From assembly GCA_963776735.1 (NCBI GenBank), contig CAVZNV010000015.1:296890-360889 (forward strand): a stretch of DNA of 64,000 nucleotides, read 5' to 3'. Source of the DNA: PALSA-612 sp963776735. Its GTDB lineage: Bacteria > Actinomycetota > Thermoleophilia > Gaiellales > Gaiellaceae. The notes below the pieces were generated by a model. That model worked only from the letters and a program-made list of their open reading frames with translations. It made no database searches and had not been told where the DNA came from. Made by a program: the position numbers and the translations under genes. Shown here in pieces: positions 41,948-50,807 of the stretch. How positions within the stretch are numbered: position 1 is the stretch's first letter; each line of letters begins with the position of its first letter.

Positions 41948-41979
41948 CTTTGAAAGCTATCAGCCAAATGCTTTCAAAG
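41948..41979. promoter_or_regulatory. Inverted repeat upstream of fic: probable operator
   Basis: CTTTGAAAGC (41948-41957) and GCTTTCAAAG (41970-41979) form a perfect 10-bp inverted repeat with a 12-base spacer, ending 5 bases before the fic ATG. A third partial copy, CCTTTCAATGG, lies at about 42000. The AT-rich symmetrical sites next to a gene for a protein with a winged helix suggest autoregulation. Confidence 0.6.
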
Positions 41980-42004
41980 TCACCTCGGGTTCGGAAACGG
42001 CCTT

Positions 42005-44284
42005 TCAATGGCCAGCACGGGCGGCCTGGATCGCGCGCCAGACATTCTCGCCGTTTGCCGGCATGTCCACGTGGCGGACGCCGAGGCCGGCGAGGGCGTC
42101 GACGACCGCGTTGTGCACCGCCGGGGTCGCGCCGATCGTGCCCGACTCGCCGATGCCCTTCGCGCCGAGCTCGTTCATCGGCGTCGGCGTCTCCATCGGC
42201 ACGAGCTCGAACGACGGCAGCTCGGCCGCGCTCGGGAACGGGTACGTGAGCAGGTTGCCGCTGAGCGGGTTGCCGTCCTCGTCGTAGAGGAACTCCTCGA
42301 AAAGCGCCTGGCCGATGCCGCTGCCGATCCCGCCGTGCCGCTGGCCCTCGGCGAGCGCCGGGCTGATGATCCGACCGGCATCGTCCACGGCGACGAGGCG
42401 CTCGAGCTCGACGCCGCCGGTCTCGGTGTCGACGCGGACGACGGCGACGTGCGCGCCGAACGGGAACGTGCCGGCGTCGGGCTTGAAGTCGTGCTCCGCG
42501 GCGAGCTCGCCGAGGCGGTCGTCCTCGGTGAGTCGCGCGGCGAGCTCGGCCCATGTCAGCCCGGGCTCGGGTGCGCCGGCGACGTGGAAACGGCCCGCGT
42601 CGAGATCGAGCACGACGTCGTCCGGGTTCGCCTCCAGCTCCTCGGCCACGAGCTGTTTCGCCTTCTCGACCACTTCCGTGGATGCTCCGGCGGCCGCCGT
42701 GCCGCCGATCTGCAGCGACTTCGAGCCGTACGTGCCGCCGCCGCGGGCGACGACGTCCGTGTCGCCGGCGACGACCGTCACTGCGTCGAGGTCGAGCCCG
42801 AGCCGGTCGGCGACGATCTGCGCGTACGACGTCTCGTGCCCCTGGCCGTGCGCGAACGAGCCCGTGAGCAGGACCGCGCCACCCTCGGGAGTGATCGAGA
42901 CCGCGCCGAACTCGGGCTCAGCGCCGCCGTTCGTCACCTCGACGTACACGGCGATGCCGATGCCGAGCTGCCGCCGGTCGCCGCTCTCGCGGAGTCGCGT
43001 CTGCTCAGCGCGGAGCTCGTCGTAGCCGACGGCCTCGAGCGCGCGCTCGAGCGCCGGCGCGTAGTCGCCCGAGTCGTACGTCGTGCCGGCCGCGGTCGTG
43101 AACGGGAACGCGTCGGCGGAGATGAAGTTGCGGCGGCGGACGTCGGCCGGGTCGAGCCCCGCCTCCGCCGCGAACGTGTCGACCGCGCGCTCGATCACCT
43201 GCGCCGCCTCCGGCCGGCCGGCGCCGCGGAACGCGGTCGTGAACGAGGTGTTCGTGACGACCGACCTGGACGAGTACGCGAGCCGCGGAATCGCGTAGAC
43301 CCCCGACTGCATCCACTGCGTGAGCATCGGCAGGAACGCGCCGACGCTCGGGTAGGCGCCCGCGTCGTGAAGGACGCCGAGCCGGTACGCCTCGATCTTT
43401 CCATCGCGGCTGCCGCCGATCGTGAAGTCCATCGCCTGCGCGCGCGCGTGGCCGATCGCGAGCATGCTCTCGCTGCGCGACTCCGTCCAGCGGACGGCCT
43501 CCCCCGTGTGGCGAGCCAGCCAGGAAACGAGGATGTCCTCGGTCGAGAGCGTCTTCGCGCCGAAGCCGCCGCCGACGTCGCGCGCGATCACGCGCACCTG
43601 AGACGTCTCGAGCCCGAGTGCGCTCGCGATCCCGTCCCGGTCCGAGTGCGGCGTCTGTGTCGAGAGCCAGACGTTGAGGCGCCCGTCGTCGGCAACCACC
43701 GCAGCGGAGGAGCGGGGCTCGAGCGGGGCCGGTGCCATCCGCTGGCTGACGACGCGGCCCTTCACGACGACCTCGCAGCCCGCGAACACGTCCTCGTCCG
43801 CGTTCTGCTCGACACGGCCGCAGACGTTCGTCCCGATCTCGGGATAGAGGAGCACCTCGTCGCGCGCGGCGTCCTCCGGGTCGACGACGACGGGCAGCGG
43901 GTCGTAGTCGACGAGGACGAACTCGGACGCGTCGAGCGCGGCCACGGCGCTGTCCGCGAGCACGATCGCCACGATCTCCCCCGCGAAGCGGACAACGTCG
44001 CGCGCGACCGGCGGCCTCGCCATGCGCGTCTCGATCCCCGGGAAGTGCGGCGCGAGCGGCTCGAGGTCGATGTCGTCGGCGGTGAGCACGCGCGCGCCTT
44101 CGCCGACGCCGGCCTCAACCATGCTCGTGTCGATCTCGACGATGCGCGCGTGCGGGAGCGGCGACCGGACGAAGACGGCGTGCAGTGCTCTCTCGAGCTC
44201 GAGGTTGGCGACGTACCGCGCCTCGCCCGTGAGGAAGCGTGGGTCCTCCTTGCGCAGCACGCGCTGGCCGACAAAACCCGTCAT
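42005..44284 (-). CDS. Xanthine dehydrogenase-family Mo-binding subunit (orphan, CoxL-like)
   Basis: A 759-residue molybdopterin-binding large subunit (RKEDPRFLTGEARYV at the N-terminus, DVGGGFGAK, GSFAHGQGHET, and GAKGIGESGTIGA with the catalytic glutamate). The active-site segment reads TAFRGAGRPEA, close to the AYRGAGR pattern of form II CoxL-like proteins, so not a CO dehydrogenase of form I. No FAD or iron-sulfur subunit adjoins it; partners would have to come from elsewhere, for example the 20.1-kb operon. Confidence 0.9.
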   Translation of the reverse strand: MTGFVGQRVLRKEDPRFLTGEARYVANLELERALHAVFVRSPLPHARIVEIDTSMVEAGVGEGARVLTADDIDLEPLAPHFPGIETRMARPPVARDVVRFAGEIVAIVLADSAVAALDASEFVLVDYDPLPVVVDPEDAARDEVLLYPEIGTNVCGRVEQNADEDVFAGCEVVVKGRVVSQRMAPAPLEPRSSAAVVADDGRLNVWLSTQTPHSDRDGIASALGLETSQVRVIARDVGGGFGAKTLSTEDILVSWLARHTGEAVRWTESRSESMLAIGHARAQAMDFTIGGSRDGKIEAYRLGVLHDAGAYPSVGAFLPMLTQWMQSGVYAIPRLAYSSRSVVTNTSFTTAFRGAGRPEAAQVIERAVDTFAAEAGLDPADVRRRNFISADAFPFTTAAGTTYDSGDYAPALERALEAVGYDELRAEQTRLRESGDRRQLGIGIAVYVEVTNGGAEPEFGAVSITPEGGAVLLTGSFAHGQGHETSYAQIVADRLGLDLDAVTVVAGDTDVVARGGGTYGSKSLQIGGTAAAGASTEVVEKAKQLVAEELEANPDDVVLDLDAGRFHVAGAPEPGLTWAELAARLTEDDRLGELAAEHDFKPDAGTFPFGAHVAVVRVDTETGGVELERLVAVDDAGRIISPALAEGQRHGGIGSGIGQALFEEFLYDEDGNPLSGNLLTYPFPSAAELPSFELVPMETPTPMNELGAKGIGESGTIGATPAVHNAVVDALAGLGVRHVDMPANGENVWRAIQAARAGH

Positions 44285-44294
44285 GCGCTGACTT

Positions 44295-45167
44295 CTACCA
44301 GCCGACTCGTGGCGGGGGCGGCGTGCCGTGACCCTCCTGCCAGGAGATCACCGGGTTGCGGAGCACGCCGATCTTCTCGATCTCCGCCTCTATCACGTCG
44401 CCCGGCCTGAGGTAGAGCGACGCAGCGTCCGGCGAGAACCCGGCCACTCCGGACACGGTGCCGGTGGACACGACGTCGCCGGCGGAGTACCCGAGCGGCG
44501 AGTAGTGCGAGAGGATCTCCGGGATCGTCACGGACATACGGCCGGTGTGCGAGACCTGTCGCGGCTCGCCGTTCACGCGCAGCTCCATCGACAGGTCGTG
44601 TGGGTCGCCGATCTCGTCGGGCGTGACGATCCACGGCCCGAGCGGACAGAATGTGTCGATCGCCTTGCAGAACGAGAACACGCCCGACCGCATCTCGCGC
44701 CGCTGGATGTCACGGGCGGTGATGTCGTTGAAGATCACGTAGCCCGCGATGTAGTCGGCGGCGTCTTCCGGCCCGAACCACTTGCCGTCCTTGCCGATCA
44801 CGACGGCGAGCTCGAGCTCGTAGTCGAGCTCCTCGGTCAGGTGCTCGGGGTAGATGACAGGGTCGTCCTGGCCGATCAGCGCGTCGACGTTCTGGAAGAA
44901 GACGATCCACGGCGCGATCTCGTGCGCCCAGCCGACCTGCTTCGACTCCTCCTCGTGCTCGCGGAAGTTGCCGGCCGTGTGGAAGAACTTCTTCGGGACG
45001 ATCGGCGGGCGCAGCCGCTGACCCTCGAGCGGAACGGACTCGCCGGTCTCGTCCGCCCCGCCGCGCTCGAAGTACGTGCGCAGGTCGAGGACGTCGAGGA
45101 CGCGGATCTCGTCGCCGTCGATGCGCCCGGGCCGCGAGTCGTCGCCGAAGGTCACGAGTCGAGCCAC
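44295..45167 (-). CDS. Fumarylacetoacetate hydrolase family protein
   Basis: A 290-residue FAH-superfamily hydrolase/isomerase. Metal ligands are expected in LDYELELAVVIG (E-x-E) and the following D of FNDITARDIQRRE; GDVVSTGTVSGV and LRPGDVIEAEIEKIG are the family's C-terminal landmarks. It probably splits or decarboxylates a beta-diketo acid or acts on 2-oxo-hept-ene-dioate-type ring-cleavage products. The GTG at 45167 gives the common M-x-R-L-V-T-F start and overlaps the peroxiredoxin gene by 16 bases; the GTG at 45155 is the alternative. Confidence 0.88.
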   Translation of the reverse strand: MARLVTFGDDSRPGRIDGDEIRVLDVLDLRTYFERGGADETGESVPLEGQRLRPPIVPKKFFHTAGNFREHEEESKQVGWAHEIAPWIVFFQNVDALIGQDDPVIYPEHLTEELDYELELAVVIGKDGKWFGPEDAADYIAGYVIFNDITARDIQRREMRSGVFSFCKAIDTFCPLGPWIVTPDEIGDPHDLSMELRVNGEPRQVSHTGRMSVTIPEILSHYSPLGYSAGDVVSTGTVSGVAGFSPDAASLYLRPGDVIEAEIEKIGVLRNPVISWQEGHGTPPPPRVGW

Positions 45168-45703
45168 GCGAGCACCTCCTCGGCGTTCTTGTCGGACGGG
45201 AAGACGGGGTAGAAGACCTTGCGGATCCGCCCGGCCTCGAACACGAGCGTGACTCGCTTGTAGAGCGTGAGGCCGTCGTACTCGAACGTAGGCAGCCCGA
45301 TCGCAGCGCCGAGGCAGCGCTCCGGATCGGCGATCACCGGGTAGAGGATGTGCAGGCGCTCGGCGAGCTCCGTTTGCTCGGCGAGCGTTTGCGCGGACAG
45401 GCCGGCGACCTGCGCGCCCTTCAGTGCGAGCTCGGCGACGTGGTCGCGGAAGCCGCACGACTGCGGCGTGCACCCGCGCGCGCCCGGGATCGCGTCCCAG
45501 TCGGCGGAGATCGCGCGGTCGGGGTGGCCGGTGCGCGGATAGATGTAGAGCACGGCACGCGTCGCGCCGAGGTCGGCGAGGTTCACCGGCCCGGCCGAGG
45601 AGTCGAGCACGAGCTCGGGGACAGCGAGCCCCGTGAGATGGTCGCAGGCCCCGTCGTCGACGGGCGCCGGGAGATCGGGCGGGAGGGAGTAGAGGTGGCT
45701 CAT
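45152..45703 (-). CDS. Peroxiredoxin, BCP/PrxQ-like
   Basis: A 183-residue thiol peroxidase with the peroxidatic and resolving cysteines five apart in PGARGCTPQSCGFRDH (C78, C83), the pattern of BCP/PrxQ enzymes. The usual FYP-x-D-x-T-x-G-C motif is modified to YIYPRTGHPDRAIS. It reduces peroxides in the cytoplasm, probably with thioredoxin. It starts in an ATGA overlap with the preceding peptidase gene. Confidence 0.85.
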   Translation of the reverse strand: MSHLYSLPPDLPAPVDDGACDHLTGLAVPELVLDSSAGPVNLADLGATRAVLYIYPRTGHPDRAISADWDAIPGARGCTPQSCGFRDHVAELALKGAQVAGLSAQTLAEQTELAERLHILYPVIADPERCLGAAIGLPTFEYDGLTLYKRVTLVFEAGRIRKVFYPVFPSDKNAEEVLAWLDS

Positions 45704-47424
45704 GCCTCGGCCTTCCGCTTGACGGCCTTCAGGATCGAGATGCGGATCAGGCCGCTGAACGGCCTGATCACCAGCCAGTAGCGGCCGAACTTGCGCCGAG
45801 CGACGGGGTCGGCAACGTGGACGCGGGTCTCGGTCGAGAGCCCCGGGCCGTCGATGCGGAAGTCCACCACCGCCCGACAATCGTCTCCCTCGCCGCCCCG
45901 GAGTCGCCAGAAGTCGCCTGCCAGCCCGAGCACGATTCCCTCGCCGGGCTCGTCCTCGAGCACCTTCCCCCGCCGTTGCAACCCGGCGAGGAACGGCTCG
46001 TCCGCCCGCGGGTGCAGGCCGCGCAAGCGCGAGAGCGCAAGCGTGACCGGAGAGTCGGCGAGCGTGACCGTCCGCAGGGCCTCGTCGATCCGCTCCGGCG
46101 GCGCGGCAATCGCGATCGTGTGCCGTTCCGAGTACTCGTAGTCCGGCAGGAAGTCGTCGAGCGCCTGCATCATGCCGCCCCGCAGAATCTCGGCCGCGGC
46201 GAGCGCGTACACCTGCGCCGTCTTCACAAGGCCGTCGATGTCCAGGTTCTCGCCCTTCTCCGTGTCGAGCAGGCCGGTCGACGTGCCGTAGTTGACCGTC
46301 GCCACGCCGTAGCGCGTCAGCGCGGACGCGTCGGAGAACCAGCGCGTCACGTCGCGCTCGGGCGCCGCGCCGAAGACAGCCTCGTGCGCCGAGTCGATCG
46401 CACCGACGAGCGGGTGGCTCTCGTCGATCTCGGCGCCGGGCGCCGTGACGTACACCTCGCCCTCGACGCCGTAGTCGGGGAAGCGCTCGGCGAGGCCGCG
46501 CACCATGTCGAGCACCTGGCGGCGCGCGACAGCCATCTCCTTCGTCGGCGGCACGCGGACGTCGAGGAAGAGGTCGGTGCGGTGCGGCGTCCGCGAGACA
46601 CGCCAGCCGAAGCCGCCCTGCAGCGCACCAACGTTCACGATCGCCGGCATGCCGCGGTACGCGTTCTCGGGGTCGCCTTCCCAGGTCGGGATCCACTCGA
46701 GCACGGCGTCGAGCACCTCGCGCATGCGCAGGATCGAGTTGCGGTCGCGCTTGCCCTCGGTGAAGGCGGAGTGGATGAAGTGGCCGTGCGTCGAGATGCG
46801 CAGCCAGAGCGAGCCGAAGTGGCCGAGCACGACCTTGCCCTCGGTGGGCTCGCCGAGGACGCACATGTCCGCGACGCCGCCGTGCGAGACGAGGTAGCGC
46901 GAGCCGGCTGCGTAGCCGCGGTACTGCGCGCCCTGCGCGTCGCCCTGCTGGGTCTTCTCGATCTCGCCGCAGACGGCCGCAATCAGCACGTCGCCCGCGA
47001 GCCGCACGCCCGCGTCCTGGAGCGCGCGCACCGCCTCGATGTAGCAGGCGAGCGCGCCCTTCATGTTCGAGACGCCGAGCCCGTAGAGCCGGCCGTCCTC
47101 GACAAACGGCGCCGGCTGGAAGCCCGGCACGTGGCGCAGCCACGGCTCCCGACCGCTGTACGACGTGTCCATGTGCCCGTTGAACATGAGCGTCGGGCCT
47201 CCGCCCGCCCCCGGCCAGGTACCGAGGACGTTGGCGCGGCCCTCCTCGACCTGCTGCCACTGGACGGCCATGCCCATCTCGGTCAGCGTCTCCGCCATCA
47301 GCTCGGCCATCGCCTGCTCGTTGCCCGTGAAGCTCGGCACCGAGATCGCGGCCTCGGCGAAGCCGACGAGGCGGTCCGCGTCGACGGCCGAGACGATTCT
47401 CTTGACGGTCTCCGGGAGCGGCAC
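45700..47424 (-). CDS. M20 family peptidase/deacetylase fused to a C-terminal extra domain
   Basis: Residues 1-415 form an ArgE/DapE-type M20 hydrolase with metal ligands H84-M-D86 and the dimerisation domain. The bridging aspartate, normally in a D-M-K-G motif, is N120 (SNMKG), and the catalytic E-E segment reads CGEIEK. From residue 418 a separate ~155-residue domain follows (LPDYEYSERHTIAI ... ALSRLRGLHP ... LSTETRVHVADPVARRKFGRYWLVI). It resembles stand-alone SRPBCC/DUF2867-like proteins and starts with two Met codons as if once an independent gene. The combination is unusual. Confidence 0.85.
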   Translation of the reverse strand: MPLPETVKRIVSAVDADRLVGFAEAAISVPSFTGNEQAMAELMAETLTEMGMAVQWQQVEEGRANVLGTWPGAGGGPTLMFNGHMDTSYSGREPWLRHVPGFQPAPFVEDGRLYGLGVSNMKGALACYIEAVRALQDAGVRLAGDVLIAAVCGEIEKTQQGDAQGAQYRGYAAGSRYLVSHGGVADMCVLGEPTEGKVVLGHFGSLWLRISTHGHFIHSAFTEGKRDRNSILRMREVLDAVLEWIPTWEGDPENAYRGMPAIVNVGALQGGFGWRVSRTPHRTDLFLDVRVPPTKEMAVARRQVLDMVRGLAERFPDYGVEGEVYVTAPGAEIDESHPLVGAIDSAHEAVFGAAPERDVTRWFSDASALTRYGVATVNYGTSTGLLDTEKGENLDIDGLVKTAQVYALAAAEILRGGMMQALDDFLPDYEYSERHTIAIAAPPERIDEALRTVTLADSPVTLALSRLRGLHPRADEPFLAGLQRRGKVLEDEPGEGIVLGLAGDFWRLRGGEGDDCRAVVDFRIDGPGLSTETRVHVADPVARRKFGRYWLVIRPFSGLIRISILKAVKRKAEA

Positions 47425-47432
47425 GCGAGGGA

Positions 47433-48125
47433 CTATCGCACGCAGGCGGGCCGCGGCACGGGAAGCTTCGGTGCGGTAGCGAGTACGCGCCAGGCCTGCG
47501 CGATCACGCTCCGCATGCCGGCCGCGCGCGCCCTCGCGGGAATCGCCACGGTGTAGGAGGCGACGCGCACGATGAAGCTCCGGCCGTCAACGAAATACGT
47601 GTGCCGGCTGGTGTACGCGCCGGGCGGGCCGTCGAGCGTCGGAAGCAGCCAGCCGAACCGCTCTCGCACCGGCTTCAGCACGCGCATCCTCGACCGGTCG
47701 AAGAGCGGCCTCCCCACACTTGTCCGCGCCAGCGGATTGCCAGCCCTGAGGCGGCGCCAGCACGCGCTCGTTCCGATCCGGATGTACGTCGCTCCCGGCC
47801 CGGGGGTCAGCCAGCGCTCGCTGTTCCTCGGGCCTTCGGAGAGGACGATCCAGTCGGCGACGATTCGGCCGTTTCGGAGGACCTCGACCGTGCGCAGCGG
47901 GCCGACCTGCAGCACCACCGCGCGAACCGGGCGGTAGGCGCGGATCACACGCTGGAGTAGCGCGACGCCCGCCGGGTCGTCCGAGCGCGGCGCATTCGGG
48001 ATCGTCTTCATGTACAGGGTGCCGCTCGCAGCCGTGGAGCTCGTCGGCCGATGGGCCGAAGATCCGCCGCAGGCGGCGAAGACCAGCGGCGCTGCCATCA
48101 GGACGATCGTTGTCCCGAGCCTCAT
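47433..48125 (-). CDS. Lipoprotein of unknown function (230 aa)
   Basis: The ATG at 48125 gives a lipoprotein signal peptide with the lipobox F-A-A-C (cysteine about residue 18), followed by a Ser/Thr-rich linker. The mature domain is beta-rich (VVLQVGPLRTVEVLRNGRIV, GATYIRIGTSACWRRL). No family is recognised. It is divergent from the LeuA-like gene with 46 bases between starts, so the promoters are back to back. Confidence 0.75.
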   Translation of the reverse strand: MRLGTTIVLMAAPLVFAACGGSSAHRPTSSTAASGTLYMKTIPNAPRSDDPAGVALLQRVIRAYRPVRAVVLQVGPLRTVEVLRNGRIVADWIVLSEGPRNSERWLTPGPGATYIRIGTSACWRRLRAGNPLARTSVGRPLFDRSRMRVLKPVRERFGWLLPTLDGPPGAYTSRHTYFVDGRSFIVRVASYTVAIPARARAAGMRSVIAQAWRVLATAPKLPVPRPACVR

Positions 48126-48171
48126 CAAAAGCCCATTCTGACCGGCGCGAGGGCGGTTGTAGAGTTGGCCG

Positions 48172-49344
48172 GTGCGCGAGGGCATCTGGACCGGCGACGT
48201 GAACGAGCGCGCGCTCGGCGAGGCGGCTCAGGGACGCGTGCGGTTCTACGACACCACGTTGCGTGACGGCGAGCAGACCGTCGGCGTCGTGCTCGCGCCC
48301 GAGCAGAAGCTCGTGATCGCGCAGGCGCTCGACGAGCTCGGCATCGAGCGGATCGAGGCAGGCTTCCCGCGCGTGTCCGAGGACGACTGGCGTGCCGTCG
48401 AGCTGATCCGCGACGCCGGACTGCGCGCCGAGGTGTGGGGCTTCTCGCGCGCAGTGCAGGCCGACGTGGACGCGATCGTCGAGCTGGGGCTGCGCGCGAC
48501 GGTGATCGAGTCGCCGCTCTCCGATTTGAAGCTCGACGCGCTCGGCGTTTCGCGCGAGAAGATGCTCGGTCGGATCTCCGCCGCGGTGTCGTACGCGGCC
48601 GAGCGCGGCATCCTCGTCGCGTTCTTCGGCGTCGACGGGAGCCGCGCCGACCTCGGCTTCCTCGAGCAGGCGTACCGCGCGGCGATCGAGGCGGGCGCGC
48701 GGGAAGCGGTCGTGGTCGACACGCTCGGGATCGCCTCGCCCGAGGCGGCGGCGTTCCTCGTCACGCGCATGCGCGAATGGCTCGGGCCGGACGTCCCGAT
48801 CCACTTCCACGGGCACAACGACTTCGGGCTGGCGACGGCGGCCGCGATCGCGGCCGCGCGGGCCGGCGCGGAGTGGATCCAGGGGACGATCAACGGCATG
48901 GGCGAGCGCGCCGGGAACGCATCGCTCGGCGAGGTCGCCATGGCCCTGCGCGCGCTGTACGGCGTCGAGAGCGCGCTCGACCTGGGGAAGCTGCGAGAGG
49001 TGTCGGCGCTCGTCCGCTCGCTCGGCGGCTACGAGCTCGAGCCGTGGAAGTCGGTCGTCGGCGAGAACCTGTTCGTCCGCGAGAGCGGCGCGGTGGCTGC
49101 GCAGTTCCACGACCCTGCGTCGATCGAGCCCTTCTCGTCGGAACTGGTCGGCGCCGAACGACGGATCGTGCTGGGGAAGAAGAGCGGCCTCGACTCGATC
49201 CGCATCAAAGCGGCGGAGCTGGGGCTGGACGTGCCGGAGGAGAAGCGCGCAGCGGTGCTCGAAGCGGTCAAGCGCCTGGGAACGGACAAGCGAGGGCTGG
49301 TAACGGACGACGAGTTCCGAGCGATCGTCGCCGACCTCGGCTGA
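48172..49344 (+). CDS. Homocitrate synthase / isopropylmalate synthase-like DRE-TIM enzyme
   Basis: A 390-residue acyltransferase of the DRE-TIM superfamily with FYDTTLRDGEQT (about residues 25-36) for metal and substrate and HFHGHNDFGLA (about 208-218) for the metal. It lacks the C-terminal regulatory domain of LeuA and is the size of homocitrate synthase (NifV/LysK-type) or related re-citrate/methylmalate enzymes. The substrate keto acid cannot be fixed from motifs alone. It is not next to leucine or lysine genes. Confidence 0.85.
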   Translation: MREGIWTGDVNERALGEAAQGRVRFYDTTLRDGEQTVGVVLAPEQKLVIAQALDELGIERIEAGFPRVSEDDWRAVELIRDAGLRAEVWGFSRAVQADVDAIVELGLRATVIESPLSDLKLDALGVSREKMLGRISAAVSYAAERGILVAFFGVDGSRADLGFLEQAYRAAIEAGAREAVVVDTLGIASPEAAAFLVTRMREWLGPDVPIHFHGHNDFGLATAAAIAAARAGAEWIQGTINGMGERAGNASLGEVAMALRALYGVESALDLGKLREVSALVRSLGGYELEPWKSVVGENLFVRESGAVAAQFHDPASIEPFSSELVGAERRIVLGKKSGLDSIRIKAAELGLDVPEEKRAAVLEAVKRLGTDKRGLVTDDEFRAIVADLG

Positions 49345-49376
49345 GTCTGCTGGCCGCCGCCCACGAGCGGCAGACT
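49344..49376 (+). terminator. Imperfect hairpin after the DRE-TIM gene
   Basis: AGTCTG and CAGACT flank an inner CCGC/GCGG pairing right at the stop codon. There is no U-tract. Position at the end of the gene supports a termination or 3'-end role. Confidence 0.4.
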
Positions 49377-49463
49377 CACGAGGCCGAATGGGAGCGTTGA
49401 GGAATGTCGTTTAGGCTTGCGTGGCTCTCCGGTGCGTTCCGTCAATCTTTTGGAGGGAGTCAG

Positions 49464-50066
49464 GTGAGGTCGATCTTGCGTTGGATTTCCGTCGCGCTTT
49501 GCGTTATCGGCGCGTGCGTGGCAGTTACAGGGAGCGCGACAGGCGCCAGTCGTACGACCGCAACTCTCGTCTTGAGGGGTGTGGACAGTCAAAACATTCG
49601 ACCGTTTACGCTCGCTCACGATTCCGACGTGCTGTGGTCATGCCCAGGTTGCTCGCAGAGCAATTTCATCTTCGAGACGAACGAGACCCCCGGCGTTGTC
49701 AACGCCCTTAATCACACGCACGGCCTCAGCTTCTTGTCCCGCGGGCGCTACACCGGAGTCAGCATCGTCGGCTCAGGATCGTGGACGATCACCTTACGAA
49801 CCGCGGCCAAGCGACCCGTCGTACACAGTTATGTCCTCAGCGGAGTCGACAGCACAAATGTCAAGCCGTTCACGCTCACACATGACTCGAATGTGATCTG
49901 GTCATGTCCGGATTGCTCTCAGAGCAATTTCATCTTCGAGACGAATGAATCACCCGGCGTCGTCAACGCTCTCAACCATACGCACGGATCAAGTTTCCTT
50001 CCAAAGGGGCACTACACAGGCGTGAGCGTTACCGCGACTGGCTCGTGGACAATCAAACTCCGTTAG
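49464..50066 (+). CDS. Exported protein with two tandem 88-residue repeats
   Basis: The GTG at 49464 has a GGAGG site and opens a signal peptide (SILRWISVALCVIGACVAV). The mature protein consists of two near-identical repeats, each with L-x-G-V-D-S-x-N, HDSxVxWSCPxCSQSNFIF and ETNExPGVVNALNHTHG. A 26-base DNA identity (49656-49681 and 49920-49945) shows a recent duplication. Each repeat has C-P-x-C and a His-rich end, as in a metal or redox site. GC content is lower than in neighbours. No family is recognised; the beta-rich pattern is cupredoxin-like at best. Confidence 0.75.
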   Translation: MRSILRWISVALCVIGACVAVTGSATGASRTTATLVLRGVDSQNIRPFTLAHDSDVLWSCPGCSQSNFIFETNETPGVVNALNHTHGLSFLSRGRYTGVSIVGSGSWTITLRTAAKRPVVHSYVLSGVDSTNVKPFTLTHDSNVIWSCPDCSQSNFIFETNESPGVVNALNHTHGSSFLPKGHYTGVSVTATGSWTIKLR

Positions 50067-50102
50067 TTGCGTTCAACGTGACCGTGCGAGTCGCGGGACG
50101 TA

Positions 50103-50118
50103 TTTGACACATGATCAA
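50103..50118. promoter_or_regulatory. Operator-like site upstream of gntR (copy 1)
   Basis: TTTGACACATGATCAA, with TTGA/TCAA arms in inverted orientation, lies 20 bases upstream of the GntR gene. The same 16 bases recur at 53027-53042 before the monooxygenase gene. GntR/FadR-family repressors bind short inverted repeats of this size. Confidence 0.6.
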
Positions 50119-50138
50119 CGGCGCGAGACGATCGGGGT

Positions 50139-50807
50139 GTGACGCTGTCCACAGGCCCGGCGCTTGCGCGGAAGCGGCATCCGACCATGGCCGAGGCTGC
50201 GCTCGCCGAGTTGCAGGACTCGATCCTGTCCGGCGAGCTTGCGCCCGGGACGCCGCTGCGGCTCGAGGAGCTCGCCGACCGGCTTGGGATGAGCATCTCG
50301 CCGGTGCGCGAGGCGGTGCGGCGGCTCGAGAGCCTCGGGCTCGCCGTTCACGTCCCGCACCGCGGCGCGCGCGTCAGCGAGCTCGCGCTCGACGACCTGC
50401 GCGACGCCTACGAGGTTCGGCTCCTGCTCGAGCCCAGTGCAGTCCGTCGCGCCGCGGAGCGCTTCACGGAAGACGACGGCGCAGCGGCCCGGGCGCACCT
50501 CGCTGCCTACGCGCAGGCGCGTGACCGCACCGAGCACGCCGCCTTCCACTTCGTGCTCTACCGCGCGTCGCACTCCGAGTGGCTGCTGCGGTTGATCCGG
50601 CCGGCCTGGGAGAACTGCGAGCGGTACCGCGCGATCTCGCTCCAGCGACGGAGCTACGCCGAGATCGACCGGCAGCACGAGCGCATCCTCGACGCGTGCG
50701 TCCGCCACGAGCCGGACCGCGCGGCCGACGAGCTGGCGCACCACCTCGCGCTGACCGCGAACCTCGTCGCACGGCAGATGGGCTGGCCCGACCTGTTCGA
50801 CGAATGA
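50139..50807 (+). CDS. GntR family transcriptional regulator (FCD domain)
   Basis: A 222-residue regulator. Its N-terminal winged helix (residues ~15-80) contains LRLEELADRLGMSISPVREAVRRLESLGL, the GntR recognition region. The C-terminal FCD ligand domain begins at YEVRLLLEPSAVRRAA and includes an H-x3-H-type metal pattern near DRQHERILDACVRH. FCD regulators sense small organic acids or related effectors. It starts the catabolic region and overlaps the flavin reductase gene by four bases. Confidence 0.9.
   Translation: MTLSTGPALARKRHPTMAEAALAELQDSILSGELAPGTPLRLEELADRLGMSISPVREAVRRLESLGLAVHVPHRGARVSELALDDLRDAYEVRLLLEPSAVRRAAERFTEDDGAAARAHLAAYAQARDRTEHAAFHFVLYRASHSEWLLRLIRPAWENCERYRAISLQRRSYAEIDRQHERILDACVRHEPDRAADELAHHLALTANLVARQMGWPDLFDE

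Noticed and set aside
42008..44410. 800-codon + strand open frame
   Set aside because: It lies opposite the CoxL-type gene; composition is dominated by Arg/Val/Asp typical of GC-rich antisense frames, with no motif.
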